A stretch of DNA of 64,000 nucleotides, taken from positions 1 through 64,000 of the forward strand of contig CAYRKH010000009.1 of the NCBI GenBank assembly GCA_964424805.1, in the 5' to 3' direction. The stretch is from IDS-8 sp964424805. GTDB taxonomy: Bacteria > Pseudomonadota > Gammaproteobacteria > Steroidobacterales > Woeseiaceae. The notes under the pieces were generated by a model, which was not told the origin of the DNA, made no database searches, and saw nothing but the letters and a program-made list of their open reading frames with translations. Below are positions 37,641 to 45,985 of this stretch, piece after piece (within the stretch, counting starts at the first letter, position 1; every line of letters starts with the position of its first letter). The position numbers and the translations under genes are program-made.

Positions 37641-37661
37641 GCCGCCGCCGAACCGTATAAT
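37631..37661 (+). promoter_or_regulatory. Promoter candidate for the PH-domain operon
   Basis: TATAAT at 37656-37661 with TTGCTG at 37631-37636, 19 bases apart, which is slightly long. It lies 24 bases before the ATG of the YdbS-like gene and is back-to-back with the tRNA promoter. Confidence 0.4.
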
Positions 37662-37684
37662 GCGACGGGGACGCGGGGAGGTCC

Positions 37685-38209
37685 ATGTTCGAAAACCCGG
37701 AGATCGCCCTGGAGGACCTGCCGGCCGCCGATGACGTCGACTGGCAGGCGCTGGACCCACGGTTCGTGCGGCGGCAGCAGGTTCGCGGGCTGCTGAATGC
37801 GGCGGTCCTGGCGGTGGGCGCCCTCGTCCTGCAGGTCCTGAAGCGGCGGCTCGAGTTCGATGCAGCAGCCTGGACGGCGTGGATCGTCGTCGCGGCCGTG
37901 GCCGCGGGCGCGGTGCTCGGACCGCTCGTCAGCGTGCCAAGAAAGGGCTACGCGCTGCGGGACAAGGACATGGTCTACCGCAGCGGCGTGTTCTGGCGCC
38001 GCGTGACCGCCGTGCCGTTCAATCGCGTGCAGCACGTCGAGACGGCCAGCACGCCGCTCGACCGGCACTTCGGCCTGGCGAGCCTGCAGCTTTACACGGC
38101 AGGGAGCTCCGGCGGCGACCTCAGGGTCGACGGGCTGCCGGCGGACGCAGCCCTGCGCATGCGGGTGTTCGTGCTGCACAAAGCCGGCGCCGCCATCGAG
38201 CATGACTGA
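37685..38209 (+). CDS. PH-domain membrane protein (YdbS-like)
   Basis: A 174-residue protein with two membrane helices (about 33-85) followed by a bacterial PH-like domain with the pattern VPFNRVQHVETASTPLDRHF, typical of YdbS. The start is ATG with GGGGAGG close upstream and a TATAAT promoter before it. It overlaps the next gene by eight bases. YdbS and YdbT homologues form a membrane complex of unclear function, in some Bacillus species tied to antibiotic and stress resistance. Confidence 0.85.
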   Translation: MFENPEIALEDLPAADDVDWQALDPRFVRRQQVRGLLNAAVLAVGALVLQVLKRRLEFDAAAWTAWIVVAAVAAGAVLGPLVSVPRKGYALRDKDMVYRSGVFWRRVTAVPFNRVQHVETASTPLDRHFGLASLQLYTAGSSGGDLRVDGLPADAALRMRVFVLHKAGAAIEHD

Positions 38210-39716
38210 GCCGCCCGCGCCTTCGGGCTGGCACCGCACGTCGCCGCTCGCCGTCGTCTTCTACCTCGGGAAGATCTACCAGGCGGTCGCGAAGAACGCC
38301 GTCCAGTCGCTGGCGCCGCTGGCTGCGTTGCTGGTGGCCTTCCAGGGCAACAAGCTGGCCGCGCTGGTCGCGGCAATCGTCGTGTTCGTGCTCGGGACCG
38401 TCGTGCATGCCTTCCTGCGCTACTGGTACTTCCGCTACTCGATCGCGGACGACTCGATCCTGATTCGCGACGGTGTGTTCCGCAAGCGGCAGCTCGACAT
38501 CAAGTTCGAGCGCGTGCAGGGCGTCAACACGTCGCAAAACATCGTCTTCCGGCTGTTCGGGCTCGTGACCGTCAACCTCGACACCGCCGGCTCGTCCGGC
38601 CACGAGGGCCACCTGCCGGCGGTCGAAAAGCAGCTCGTGCTCGACCTGCGCGAACGCATACGCCGTACGCCGAAAGCCGGGACCGAAGGGGCGAACGACG
38701 AAAAGCTTCCGCAGGCGGAGGCGCGGCCGCTCATCCGCCTGGCGGGCGGCGACATCGTGCGCATCGGGCTGTCGAGCGGCCGCGTGTTCCTGGTGCTCGT
38801 GCTGATCGGGCCGCTCAGCGAGTACCTGGAACAACGGGGCGAGCGGTGGGTCGAGGAATCAGAGCTGCTGCAGGCGCTCGGCGCCGTGCAGCTCGGCAAC
38901 GGGAGCGCCGCGGCCCTTGCATTCGGCCTCTTGCTGCTCGTCATCGCGGTGCTGCTGGTCGCATCGATCATCGGCGCGCTGCTTCGCTACCACGGCTACA
39001 CGCTTTCGGCCGACGGCGACGTCCTGCGATCAAGGGCAGGCCTGCTGACCCGTCACGAGCAGTCCGTGCAGCGCGTGAAAGTGCAGTCGCTCTATATCTT
39101 CCAGAACTTCATGCTGCAACGGTTCCGGCGCTACCGGTTGCGGACGCGGCAGGCGACGAGCGGGCGCGGCACGGCGGCCAGCCGTTTCGAGGTGCCGATC
39201 TGCACCGGCGCGCTGGTGCCGGTGTTCGCGGCGGAGATCTTCGGCGCGGAATGCGATGGCCTGGCGCTCGATCCGCGCGACCCCGCGTTCCAGCCGATCT
39301 CCCGGTATTACCGGCGGTCGCGATTGCTGCTCGCCGGCGTGCTGCCGGCGATCGCCGCGACGGCGGCGTTCCGGGCCGAGATGGGTGCCTACGCACTGCT
39401 CTGGCTGCTGTGGATCCCGCTTGCCGCCCTCATCGTGTGGCGGCGGTACAGCCGCTACGGGCTTGCGCTGACCAAAGACGGCGCGGCCTGTCGGAAGGGA
39501 TTCATCGGAACCCGCGTCGTGGTGTGGCTGCACAGGAAGGTGCAGCGCGTAAGCGTCTCGCAGTCGCCGTTCCAGCGGCGGCGGGGATTGGCGACGATAA
39601 AGTTCTACCTGGCGGCGGGAACGGTAACCGTGCCGTTCGTGGAGTACGGCAAGGCCGCCCGGTTGCGAGACTACGTGTTGTATCGCGTTGCATCGAGCCG
39701 GCAGCCCTGGCACTGA
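38202..39716 (+). CDS. PH-domain membrane protein (YdbT-like)
   Basis: A 504-residue membrane protein with three bacterial PH-like modules separated by helix pairs: a first module near 55-150 (FERVQGVNTSQNIVFRLFG), a second near 260-330 (HEQSVQRVKVQSLYIFQNF), and a third near 415-500 (LHRKVQRVSVSQSPFQRRRG). This repeated arrangement is that of YdbT. It is coupled to the YdbS-like gene. The pair probably forms one membrane complex. No catalytic motif is visible. Confidence 0.88.
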   Translation: MTEPPAPSGWHRTSPLAVVFYLGKIYQAVAKNAVQSLAPLAALLVAFQGNKLAALVAAIVVFVLGTVVHAFLRYWYFRYSIADDSILIRDGVFRKRQLDIKFERVQGVNTSQNIVFRLFGLVTVNLDTAGSSGHEGHLPAVEKQLVLDLRERIRRTPKAGTEGANDEKLPQAEARPLIRLAGGDIVRIGLSSGRVFLVLVLIGPLSEYLEQRGERWVEESELLQALGAVQLGNGSAAALAFGLLLLVIAVLLVASIIGALLRYHGYTLSADGDVLRSRAGLLTRHEQSVQRVKVQSLYIFQNFMLQRFRRYRLRTRQATSGRGTAASRFEVPICTGALVPVFAAEIFGAECDGLALDPRDPAFQPISRYYRRSRLLLAGVLPAIAATAAFRAEMGAYALLWLLWIPLAALIVWRRYSRYGLALTKDGAACRKGFIGTRVVVWLHRKVQRVSVSQSPFQRRRGLATIKFYLAAGTVTVPFVEYGKAARLRDYVLYRVASSRQPWH

Positions 39717-39735
39717 TGCCGCTCGAACGCTCCGG

Positions 39736-40827
39736 TCAAACGTTGAAGCGGAAATGCATGACGTCGCCTTCCTGGACGACGTAGGTCTTGCCTTCCAGGC
39801 GCAGCCGGCCGGCCTCCTTGGCGCCCTGCTCGCCTCCCAGGGACACGAAGTCGTCGTAGGCAATCACCTCCGCGCGGATGAAGCCTTTTTCGAAGTCGGT
39901 GTGGATCTCGCCGGCGGCCTGCGGCGCGGTCGCGCCGATGCGGGTGGTCCACGCGCGCACCTCTTTGGGCCCCACGGTGAAAAACGTCTGCAGCCCGAGC
40001 AGCCGATAGGCGCAGCGGATGACGCGGTCGAGGCCCGGCTCCTCCAGCCCCAGCTCCTCCAGGAAATCCGCCTTGTCCGCGTCGTCGAGCTGCGCGATCT
40101 CGGCCTCGATGGCGGCGCAGATCGCCACGACCTCGGCACCTTCACTCGCGGCAATCTTCCGTACCGTGTCCAGGTGCGGGTTGTTCTCGAACCCGTTCTC
40201 GTCGACGTTGGCGACGTACATGACGGGCTTGGCGGTGATCAGGTGCAGGTCGCGAACGAGCAGCTGTTCCGGCTCGTCGAGCTCGAGCGTCCGCACGGGA
40301 CGTCCGTCATCCAGGTGCGCCTTCACTTTACGGAGCATGTCCCGGTGCCGCACCGCCGCCTTCTCGTTCGTCTTGGCGCTGCGCTCGGCCTTGTGCAGCT
40401 GCTTCTCGACCGATTCCAGGTCGGCGAGCGCCAGCTCCGTGTTGATGGTGTCGATATCGTCCGCCGGGTCGATGGCGCCGGCCACGTGGGTCACGTCATC
40501 GTTCTCGAAGCAGCGGACGACGTGCGCGATCGCATTCGTCTCGCGGATATTCGCCAGGAACTGGTTGCCGAGCCCCTCCCCCCGGGAGGCGCCGGCGACC
40601 AGGCCCGCAATATCGACGAACTCGACCACGGTCGGCAGCGTTTTCTGCGGCTGCGCAATACGGCCGAGGACCGCGAGCCGCGGGTCGGGCACGGGTACGA
40701 CGCCGACGTTCGGCTCGATGGTGCAGAACGGGTAGTTCTCCGCCGGGATTTCGGCGGCCGTCAACGCGTTGAACAGGGTCGATTTGCCGACGTTCGGCAG
40801 TCCGACGATGCCGCATTTGATGGCCAT
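39736..40827 (-). CDS. ychF: Redox-regulated ATPase YchF (OLA1)
   Basis: A 363-residue Obg-family P-loop protein. It starts MAIKCGIVGLPNVGKSTLFN; the switch part has NYPFCTIEPNVGVV, the nucleotide motif is NVDE (not NKxD), which explains the ATP preference of this family, and a TGS domain ends the protein. It binds the ribosome and affects stress and translation. Its ATG shares one base with the stop of pth (TGATG), the classic pth-ychF coupling. Confidence 0.96.
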   Translation of the reverse strand: MAIKCGIVGLPNVGKSTLFNALTAAEIPAENYPFCTIEPNVGVVPVPDPRLAVLGRIAQPQKTLPTVVEFVDIAGLVAGASRGEGLGNQFLANIRETNAIAHVVRCFENDDVTHVAGAIDPADDIDTINTELALADLESVEKQLHKAERSAKTNEKAAVRHRDMLRKVKAHLDDGRPVRTLELDEPEQLLVRDLHLITAKPVMYVANVDENGFENNPHLDTVRKIAASEGAEVVAICAAIEAEIAQLDDADKADFLEELGLEEPGLDRVIRCAYRLLGLQTFFTVGPKEVRAWTTRIGATAPQAAGEIHTDFEKGFIRAEVIAYDDFVSLGGEQGAKEAGRLRLEGKTYVVQEGDVMHFRFNV

Positions 40828-41417
40828 CAGGTCTCCTGGCGTTTCAGGTTGGTGTGCAGGCGATGCATCGCGGCTTCCGCGCCCTTTTCCGCGAGCAGCG
40901 GGAGCAGGTCGAGTGACTCGCCGATCGCCGTATGGACCGCATCCTCGACGTCCGCGGGCGCCGCTTTCAGCACGTAACCCGTCACCTTGTCCTTCTCGCC
41001 GGGGTGGCCGACGCCGATGCGCAGGCGCAGGAAGTCGGCGCCGCAGTGCTGGATCACGTCACGGATGCCATTGTGGCCGCCGTGGCCGCCGCCGCGCTTC
41101 AGGCGGGCGATGCCGGGCGGCAAATCGATCTCGTCGTGCACTACGAGCAGCTGCACGGCGGACAGCCGGAAGTAATCGAGCACCGCGCGCACCGGTCCGC
41201 CGCTGCGGTTCATGTAAGCCTGGGGTTTCACGACCCACACCTCGCCGCCGCCGAGCGTCACCCGGCACACCGCCGCGTCGAAACGCTTCTCGTAGCGGAA
41301 CTCCTCGCGCTCGCGGCGCGCCAGCGCGTCCGCAAACCAGAAGCCCGCGTTGTGCAGCGTGCGCTCGTAGCGTGCCTCGGGATTGCCGAGGCCGGCGATG
41401 ATCGTCAGGTGCGTCAT
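40827..41417 (-). CDS. pth: Peptidyl-tRNA hydrolase
   Basis: A 196-residue enzyme of standard length. It begins THLTIIAGLGNPEARYERT with the catalytic His in TLHNAGFWF (His22 region) and has VVKPQAYMNRSGGPV and VVHDEIDLPPG, the family's substrate-binding segments, plus GGGHGGHNGIRD. It releases tRNA from prematurely dropped peptidyl-tRNA. It lies downstream of rplY, from which it is separated by an intrinsic terminator, and is coupled to ychF. Confidence 0.96.
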   Translation of the reverse strand: MTHLTIIAGLGNPEARYERTLHNAGFWFADALARREREEFRYEKRFDAAVCRVTLGGGEVWVVKPQAYMNRSGGPVRAVLDYFRLSAVQLLVVHDEIDLPPGIARLKRGGGHGGHNGIRDVIQHCGADFLRLRIGVGHPGEKDKVTGYVLKAAPADVEDAVHTAIGESLDLLPLLAEKGAEAAMHRLHTNLKRQET

Positions 41418-41433
41418 GGAGGGGCCATGTTAT

Positions 41434-41462
41434 ACAAAAAGGGCCGCACGAAGGCGGCCCTT
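41434..41462 (-). terminator. Rho-independent terminator after rplY
   Basis: A nine-pair stem, AAGGGCCGC with GCGGCCCTT (41439-41447 and 41454-41462), six-base loop, then TTTTTG on the minus strand. It would end or attenuate the prs-rplY transcript before pth. Confidence 0.75.
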
Positions 41463-41481
41463 CGGGTCCTGCGGGTGAGGC

Positions 41482-42165
41482 TCAGCTCTCGCCGGACTTC
41501 TCGCCCCCGGCCGCCGGTGAAGGCTCCGCTTCGGCCCCTTCCCCTTCCGCTTCCGCCGCGGCCTCCTCTTCCTCGACGGCGCCGGCCTTGTGCGCCTGGA
41601 TCGACACGATCGCATGGTCGTATTCCGCGCCGTGCCCGAGCTCCGGGAGCTCCACGCCCTCGGGCACCTTGATGTCGGAGAGGTACAGCATGTCGTCGAG
41701 CTCCAGCTTCGAGACGTCGATCTCGAAGTATTCCGGAAGGTCCTTCGGCAGGCAGATCACCTCGACCTCGGTGATGAGGCGGAAGACGGCGCCGCCGCCG
41801 AGCTTCACGCCCGGCGCGACGTCCTCGCCCACGATGTGCAGCGGCACGTTCATGCGGATCTTCTCGTCTTCGCGGACACGCTGCATGTCGATGTGCATGA
41901 TCTGCCGCTTCGACGGATGGCGCTGCACGTCCTTCAGGATCGCGGGCTGGCTCTTGTCGCCGACCGTGATCGTCAGGACGCTGGAGTACACGGCTTCGTG
42001 CTCCAGCTGCAGCAGGACCCGGTTGTGGTCGAACGCGAGTGTCCGCGGCGGGCGTCCGCCGCCGTAGAGGATGGCCGGCACCTTGCCTTCGCGACGCAGG
42101 CGGCGGCTCGCACCCTTCCCTTGCGTATCGCGAAGCTCCGCCACCAGGTTGAATTCCTGTTTCAT
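41482..42165 (-). CDS. rplY: 50S ribosomal protein L25 (CTC form)
   Basis: A 227-residue protein, the long two-domain form of L25. The 5S-rRNA-binding domain lies in the first 95 residues (starting MKQEFNLVAELRDTQGKGAS), followed by the TL5/CTC beta domain and a Glu/Ala-rich tail. GGAG lies eight bases upstream of the ATG. The order prs-rplY-pth-ychF is the usual one in Gammaproteobacteria. Confidence 0.95.
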   Translation of the reverse strand: MKQEFNLVAELRDTQGKGASRRLRREGKVPAILYGGGRPPRTLAFDHNRVLLQLEHEAVYSSVLTITVGDKSQPAILKDVQRHPSKRQIMHIDMQRVREDEKIRMNVPLHIVGEDVAPGVKLGGGAVFRLITEVEVICLPKDLPEYFEIDVSKLELDDMLYLSDIKVPEGVELPELGHGAEYDHAIVSIQAHKAGAVEEEEAAAEAEGEGAEAEPSPAAGGEKSGES

Positions 42166-42289
42166 GAGGAGGCTCCGTAAGTGTTTGATTGCTGGGTGCC
42201 CGGCCGCGACCAGCCGAGCAAGGGCGCGGATGGTAGCGCAATCCGCGGCGGCGGGCTACAACCGTCGGCGGACCTTTGGCGCCGGCGGC

Positions 42290-42321
42290 CCGCAGGCGCG
42301 CGCGCAGCGCGCGATGCCACG
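42290..42321 (+). repeat. GAGC palindromic repeat, decayed copy R6a
   Basis: A plus-oriented, degenerate copy (CGCAGGCGCGCGCGCAGCGC then GCGATGCCACG) between rplY and prs. It pairs with copy R6b about ten bases away. Confidence 0.5.
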
Positions 42322-42330
42322 TTCCTCAAT

Positions 42331-42364
42331 GGCCAGCATCGCGCGCGATGCGCGCTCCCACAGG
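42331..42364 (-). repeat. GAGC palindromic repeat, copy R6b
   Basis: A minus-oriented copy with the perfect core GCATCGCGCGCGATGC. The edge is TGGGAGC, not TAGGAGC, and it offers no stop; prs has its own TGA 15 bases before it. Confidence 0.75.
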
Positions 42365-42378
42365 ACCACAGGAGCAGG

Positions 42379-43332
42379 TCAATCGACGTACAGGGAGCTG
42401 ACGGATTCCTCGTCGCTGATGCGGCGCATGGTCTCGGCCAGCAGCTCGGCGGTGGAGAGCTGGCGGATCCTGGGACAGGCCCTCGCATCCTCGCGCAGAG
42501 GGATGGTGTCGGTGACCACGAGCTCGTCCAGCTCCGATTCGCCGATGCGCGACACCGCGGGCCCGGACAGCACCGCGTGGGTGATGTAGGCGACGACCTT
42601 GCGCGCGCCGCGCTTTTTCAGCGCCGCGGCGGCCTGGCAGAGCGTGCCGGCGGTGTCCACCATGTCATCGATGATGATGCAGGTCTTGCCGTCGACGTCG
42701 CCGATGATGTTCATGACCTCCGATTTGTTCGCCTTGGAGCGGCGTTTGTCGATGATCACGAGGTCCGCGTCGTCCAGCCGCTTGGCGAGAGCGCGGGCAC
42801 GGACGACGCCGCCGACGTCCGGCGATACCACCACCATGCGCTCGTATTTCTGTTTCCAGACGTCGCCCAGCAGCACCGGGGAGGCGTAAACGTTGTCGAC
42901 CGCGATATCGAAGAAGCCCTGGATCTGGTCGGCGTGCAGGTCCACCGTGAGCACCCGGTCGACGCCGGCTACGGCAATCATCTCGGCCACCAGCTTCGCG
43001 GTGATCGGCACCCGCGACGCCCGCGGCCTCCGGTCCTGGCGCGCGTACCCGAAATACGGCATTACCGCGGTGATGCGCGAGGCCGAGGCCCGGCGGCAGG
43101 CATCCACCATCACGAGCAGTTCCATCAGGTTCTCGTTGGTCGGCGGGCAGGTCGACTGGATGATGAAGGTCTCGCGGCCGCGGATATTCTCGAGGATCTC
43201 GACGCTGATCTCGCCGTCGCTGAAACGGCCGACGTAGGCCTTGGCGAGCGGAACGCGCAGCACCCTCGCGATGTCCTGGGCCAGCTCCGGGTGCGCGTTA
43301 CCGGAGAAAATCGCCATTGTCGCCGGGTCCAT
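42379..43332 (-). CDS. prs: Ribose-phosphate pyrophosphokinase
   Basis: A 317-residue enzyme making PRPP from ribose 5-phosphate and ATP for nucleotide, His and Trp synthesis. MAIFSGNAHPELAQDIAR, the metal/ATP loop with DLHADQIQGFF near residue 133, the flexible loop DRRPRASRVP and the PRPP loop CIIIDDMVDTAGT near 225 are present. I keep ATG at 43332 because GAGG lies eight bases upstream; a second ATG five codons on is possible. tRNA-Gln lies 44 bases upstream on the same strand, so both may share a transcript. Confidence 0.96.
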   Translation of the reverse strand: MDPATMAIFSGNAHPELAQDIARVLRVPLAKAYVGRFSDGEISVEILENIRGRETFIIQSTCPPTNENLMELLVMVDACRRASASRITAVMPYFGYARQDRRPRASRVPITAKLVAEMIAVAGVDRVLTVDLHADQIQGFFDIAVDNVYASPVLLGDVWKQKYERMVVVSPDVGGVVRARALAKRLDDADLVIIDKRRSKANKSEVMNIIGDVDGKTCIIIDDMVDTAGTLCQAAAALKKRGARKVVAYITHAVLSGPAVSRIGESELDELVVTDTIPLREDARACPRIRQLSTAELLAETMRRISDEESVSSLYVD

Positions 43333-43376
43333 GGCCTTTTACCTCGTTCGGGACTACTGTCGGGACTACTTTAGGG

Positions 43377-43451
43377 TGGCTGGGGTGGCAGGATTCGAAC
43401 CTGCGCATGACGGGATCAAAACCCGTTGCCTTACCGCTTGGCTACACCCCA
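43377..43451 (-). tRNA. tRNA-Gln (anticodon TTG)
   Basis: A 75-base tRNA with encoded CCA. The acceptor pairs TGGGGTG with CACCCCA, the discriminator is G, and the T arm is AGGTTCGAATCCTG. The anticodon loop TTTTGAT has TTG at 43417-43419 (complement). It sits directly upstream of prs, its usual place in Gammaproteobacteria. Confidence 0.95.
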
Positions 43452-43472
43452 ATGCCTCGGTTGTTCGCCGCG

Positions 43473-43478
43473 ATTCTA
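43473..43478 (-). promoter_or_regulatory. -10 element candidate for tRNA-Gln/prs
   Basis: TAGAAT on the minus strand lies 21 bases before the tRNA start and just after the lolB stop. The -35 region (TTTCAC, 17 bases upstream) is poor, so the call rests on the -10 and position. Confidence 0.4.
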
Positions 43479-43492
43479 AGTGAACCAGTCGC

Positions 43493-44110
43493 TCAGTGAA
43501 ACGTCCAGTCGTCGATCACGAGGCGCACGCGCGTATCGTGGTTCAGCGCGGTCATGCGGCGCGGCAGCGGGACGCCGGCATCTTCCTCGTAGTCGGTGAA
43601 GCGCACGGTCCAGTCCCGCTGCTCCAGGCGTTCGAGACGGCCAGGGGGGACGAGCTCCGTAACCGCGGGGCTCGCGGGATCCGGGATGCCGAGGGCCCAA
43701 TAGCGCAGGCTCGTCACCGGCAGGGACCAGCCGTACATCGCCTGCAGGTCGGCGTCCGCGTCCTCCAGGTAGTGCACCTCGCCGTCGTTGTCGGTGACGG
43801 TCACGCGCTTGCCGTTGCCCTCTATCCGCACCGTGCCGATGCCGAGCGGCCCGCTGAGCGCGGCCTGGAACACGTCACCCTCCTGCCGCCAGCGGAGGTT
43901 TGCATTGAAACCGTCGCTACCCGCCCTGACGCCGACGCGGCCCTTGAACTCCCAGTCGTCCAGGGTCGAGAGCACCGCCTGGCGCGTTTCCCAGTCCGGC
44001 AGCGGCGGCAGCTCGACGCCGCGCTGAACGGCACAGCCCGCCAGCAGCAGGAGCGGCAGGAGCCCGCGAACGGCGCCCGGGTTAGGAGTCCTCGGGGAAG
44101 GCGCGCGCAC
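43493..44110 (-). CDS. lolB: Outer-membrane lipoprotein receptor LolB
   Basis: A 205-residue lipoprotein with lipobox LLAGC near residue 26. The mature part has WEFKGRVGVRAGSDGFNANLRW and LSGPLGIGTVRIEG, the beta-barrel pattern of LolB. It receives lipoproteins from LolA and inserts them in the outer membrane. The start is GTG at 44110, overlapping the TPR gene end by 29 bases; no better start lies downstream before the signal. The usual next gene, ispE, is missing. Confidence 0.88.
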   Translation of the reverse strand: MRAPSPRTPNPGAVRGLLPLLLLAGCAVQRGVELPPLPDWETRQAVLSTLDDWEFKGRVGVRAGSDGFNANLRWRQEGDVFQAALSGPLGIGTVRIEGNGKRVTVTDNDGEVHYLEDADADLQAMYGWSLPVTSLRYWALGIPDPASPAVTELVPPGRLERLEQRDWTVRFTDYEEDAGVPLPRRMTALNHDTRVRLVIDDWTFH

Positions 44111-45761
44111 GGACCTGTTTCAGGAGCTCGTTGTCCGGGAAGGCCTGTTCCGCTTCCGCGAGCTCGGCCCGGGCTTCCTCGCGGCGGTCGAGCTTCCACA
44201 GCACCTCGACGATGTGGGCCGCGACCTCCGGGTCCTTCAGGACGTCGTAGGCGCGCCGGAGCTCGACGAGCGCCTGGTCCAGCTTCCCCTGGCGATACAG
44301 GACCCAGCCAAAGCTGTCGATGATTGCGCCGCTGTCCGGCTCGAGCTCCAGCGCCTTGCGGACCAGTCGCTCGGCTTCGTCGTAGCGATCGGTGCGATCG
44401 GCGAGCGTGTACCCCAGCGCGTTCAGGGTATACGGACTGTCGGGCCAGCGGTCTACGCCCTCGCGGTACAGGTCGATCGCGTCGTCGGTGCGGCCCATCC
44501 GCAGCAAGAGCTCGGCTTTGCCGAGCAGCGGGGTCTCGCTGTCCGGGCGGTAGTCGATGACGCGATCGTAGAGGCCCAGCGCCTCATCATAGCGGTCCAG
44601 CATGGCGAGCAGCTGCGCGCGGGCCTCCAGCATGTCGATCGCGTGTGACGGATGGCGGTCGCCGAAATCCTGCACGTGCTGCAGGGCCTGCTCCGGCTTG
44701 CCCTGCTGCAGCATGAGCGCGCCCGCGCGCCGCTGCGCCGCCACCGCGTTCCCGCCGCTGATCACCTGCGAGTAGAGCGTCGCGGCATCCTCGTACTCCT
44801 GCCTGTGGTCCGCGATGCGCGCGAGGTAGAACAGCGCGTCCATCGTGTAGTGACCGCTGCCGAGGAGATCCTGGAAATCGGACCACGCCGCATCGAAGCG
44901 CTGGTTGCGGAAATTGATGATGGCCATCAGCCGCAGCGCGTCGGTGCGCGCCGGCTGCTCGAGCAGGATCTGGTTGACCTGGCTCAGCGCATCGTCATCG
45001 CGGTCGGCGGCGAGGTACATCACCGCGAGCTCGAGCCTCGCCTCCGGGTCGGGATCAGGGTCGTCGCCGACCAGCCGGGCGGTGTAATCGATTGCGGCCT
45101 CCCGCTCACCCGCCAGCAGCAGGGAGCGGGCGTAGAGGAGCGAGGGCTGGATCCAGTCGGGCTGCAGCGCCAGCGCTTTTTGCGCGCGTTTGCGGGCTTC
45201 CGCCGCGTCGTCCGCCTGCAGCGCCATGACGCCGGCGGCGTAGTGGGCCCACGCTGACTTGCCGTAGGGCTTCGCCAATGCGTTCATGAGCCACTTGCCG
45301 TCCTCGGGATCCTCCTCGGACAGGAACGGGATCAGCGCCACCAGCCGCTCATCGGGCGGCGCATCGCCCCGCTCCAGCAGCCTGCGGAAGCTGCGGCGGG
45401 CGTCACGCAGCTCGCCGTTGCGCAGCTGCAGCTGCGCAAGATACAAAAGCGCCTCGTCACTCTCCCCGTCCAGCTCGAACCAGCGCTCGGCGGCGCGGAG
45501 CGCGTCTTCGTCGAAGCCGTAGGTATAGGCCACCTGCGTGGCCTGCCGCGCAATCGCGACGTCCTCGCTTTGCCGCGCGGCCTCGCGGTATTCCTCGGAC
45601 GCCAGCTTGTATTCCTTGCGCTGTAGCGCCATTTCAGCCCGCAGCAGGTGCGCGTCGGCTTCTTCGGAGGCAGGGCCGTCGGCGAGTGCCGGATGGAGGG
45701 GAACCAGCCACAGGAGGGCGGCCAGGCCGAGTGCCGGAAACCGGCGGGAAATGCGCGCCAT
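44082..45761 (-). CDS. Exported TPR-repeat protein
   Basis: A 559-residue protein with a signal peptide (MARISRRFPALGLAALLWLV, cleaved after ALA) and many TPR units over the whole length (for example LNALGYTLADRTDRYDEAER and DSFGWVLYRQGKLDQALVEL). It is probably a periplasmic scaffold. I chose ATG at 45761 where the signal begins; upstream ATGs lie at 45779 and 45851. Genes of this kind lie between hemA and lolB in many Gammaproteobacteria. The function is not established. Confidence 0.85.
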   Translation of the reverse strand: MARISRRFPALGLAALLWLVPLHPALADGPASEEADAHLLRAEMALQRKEYKLASEEYREAARQSEDVAIARQATQVAYTYGFDEDALRAAERWFELDGESDEALLYLAQLQLRNGELRDARRSFRRLLERGDAPPDERLVALIPFLSEEDPEDGKWLMNALAKPYGKSAWAHYAAGVMALQADDAAEARKRAQKALALQPDWIQPSLLYARSLLLAGEREAAIDYTARLVGDDPDPDPEARLELAVMYLAADRDDDALSQVNQILLEQPARTDALRLMAIINFRNQRFDAAWSDFQDLLGSGHYTMDALFYLARIADHRQEYEDAATLYSQVISGGNAVAAQRRAGALMLQQGKPEQALQHVQDFGDRHPSHAIDMLEARAQLLAMLDRYDEALGLYDRVIDYRPDSETPLLGKAELLLRMGRTDDAIDLYREGVDRWPDSPYTLNALGYTLADRTDRYDEAERLVRKALELEPDSGAIIDSFGWVLYRQGKLDQALVELRRAYDVLKDPEVAAHIVEVLWKLDRREEARAELAEAEQAFPDNELLKQVRARAFPEDS

Positions 45762-45832
45762 CGTCGGGAATTCTATCATCGGGTACCGGGAACCAAAGGA
45801 AGAGAGACAGGAAACGGCGGCATCAGTTCGCT

Positions 45833-45838
45833 TATGAT
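45833..45838 (+). promoter_or_regulatory. -10 element candidate for hemA
   Basis: TATGAT in the 224-base gap between the divergent TPR gene and hemA. No convincing -35 is seen, so it is a weak call. It would give a leader of about 145 bases holding the structure at 45853-45907. Confidence 0.3.
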
Positions 45839-45852
45839 ACGCGTAAAGCAAG

Positions 45853-45907
45853 CTGCCGGGGCAGGAACCGGCGGCCCCGGCAGGTACCCGCCCGCTGCCT
45901 GCCGGTT
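45853..45907 (+). ncRNA. Structured hemA leader candidate (possible pseudoknot)
   Basis: CTGCCGGGG at 45853-45861 pairs perfectly with CCCCGGCAG at 45875-45883. The 13-base loop contains AACCGGCGG (45866-45874), which can pair with CTGCCGGTT at 45899-45907 with one G-U. This fits an H-type pseudoknot in the hemA leader. GC-rich DNA makes chance pairing more likely, so it is a candidate only. Confidence 0.3.
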
Positions 45908-45985
45908 ACGGAACCCGCACAAATGGACGCTGCAGCCCAACGGATAGCACGCACAGTACTTGCCCCACGAACGCCAGATCGCACG

